From: Gammaproteobacteria bacterium
Lineage (GTDB): Bacteria > Pseudomonadota > Gammaproteobacteria > JALTLT01
Length of the DNA: 5,871 bases
Assembly: GCA_027001815.1 (NCBI GenBank)
Contig: JALTLT010000146.1
Span: 1 to 5,871, forward strand
Reading direction: 5' to 3'
In this document: one piece after another, positions 5,498 through 5,871 of the stretch
How positions within the stretch are numbered: position 1 is the first letter of the stretch
Layout of the letters: every line of letters starts with the position of its first letter
Translations under genes and position numbers: made by a program
The notes under the pieces: model-generated
Told to the model about the DNA's origin: nothing
Database searches by the model: none
Seen by the model: only the letters and a program-made list of their open reading frames with translations

Positions 5498-5533
5498 CGG
5501 GAAAGCCCGTCCCTGGCGTTTCTCGACCAGGGA
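5498..5533 (+). terminator. Two hairpins after ampD, weak terminator candidate
   Basis: CGGG (5498-5501) pairs with CCCG (5506-5509), then TCCCTGG (5510-5516) pairs with CCAGGGA (5527-5533) across 10 nt. The position after the ampD stop suggests transcript ending, but no T-run follows directly, so read-through into the adjacent repeat seems possible. Confidence 0.35.
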
Positions 5534-5537
5534 GTGG

Positions 5538-5871
5538 GAAACGCGGTTTTTCGGCAGCCTGTGCCACGGTGCAGGGATGCACCGCCGTTTTCAATGAGGT
5601 TAGCAGCCTGTCGGACTTCAATCTGAAGGTCACTCCGCCCCGAGAGGCGGGAAGGCCCTCCCGGGGGCGTTGGCGGCAGGGGTGAGCCGGAAAACGAGGA
5701 ATGTCCGGTGGACATTCCTCCCGGCGAACGGGCTTGCCACGGAGGGCAAGCCCCGGCCCTGCAAGCGGAGCAGGACCGCGCAGCGCCGCAGGCCGCCGAC
5801 GAGCCCCCAGGGGTGAGGAGAGACCCTTCGTCCAGTGGACGAAGGAAGCTCTCCGAACGCCCCGCCAGGGA
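5538..5871 (+). repeat. Hairpin-array repeat element, copy 2 (cut by window end)
   Basis: It aligns base for base with the reverse complement of 3691-4024 (position p pairs with 9562 minus p), 324 of 334 identical and without gaps. In copy 1 coordinates the ten differences are at 3738, 3818, 3940, 3959, 3961, 3962, 3988, 3996, 4017 and 4019. It holds the counterparts of hairpins H9 (5567-5584), H8 (5696-5720), H7 (5730-5753), H6 (5759-5783), H5 (5825-5845) and half of H4 (5860-5871). The bipartite motif seen twice in copy 1 is present here as 5586-5618 and 5637-5663. It starts 48 bp after the ampD stop in the sense of that gene. Given the length of copy 1, about 230 bp more should lie beyond the window. 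Confidence 0.9.

Overview
The window is GC-rich DNA, apart from a more AT-rich first ~150 bases. Its gene set is typical of a gammaproteobacterium: Hsp15 (hslR), a YgiM/TIGR04211-type SH3-anchor protein and AmpD. Several products resemble Escherichia coli homologues in length and motif layout. The lineage cannot be fixed more closely without a search. All complete genes look like ordinary chromosomal housekeeping or accessory genes; no transposase, phage gene or CRISPR array is visible.

Layout. Positions 1-189 hold the likely 3' end of an unrecognised gene and two small hairpins. Positions 190-1034 hold a two-gene plus-strand unit: hslR, followed 2 nt later by a Nudix hydrolase. Positions 1196-3461 hold a second plus-strand unit, a MoxR-type AAA+ ATPase followed 7 nt later by a protein combining an HExxH metallopeptidase-like domain with a von Willebrand A-like domain. 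These two almost certainly work together as an ATPase and its effector or adaptor. Positions 3462-4034 are non-coding and packed with perfect hairpins. Positions 4071-5489 hold a divergent pair: a membrane-anchored SH3 protein on the minus strand and ampD on the plus strand, with a 144-bp shared promoter region. From 5538 to the window end the hairpin-rich block returns in opposite orientation. Over 334 aligned bases it matches 3691-4024 without gaps, at 324/334 identities by my count.

The most interesting feature is this hairpin-rich repeat. The divergent ygiM-like/ampD pair is bracketed by two inverted copies, so a read-through transcript from either gene would carry the repeat in the same sense. 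In that sense, most of the strong hairpins (stems 7-13 bp) show A-GGA or A-N-GGA in the loop, including three hexaloops of the form ANGGAT. That is the signature recognised by CsrA/RsmA-type RNA-binding proteins and resembles CsrB/RsmZ sponge RNAs. Differences between the two copies mostly avoid stems and never alter a loop GGA. Whether the element is an RNA-level regulator, a REP/MITE-like mobile palindromic repeat, or both cannot be decided from sequence alone.
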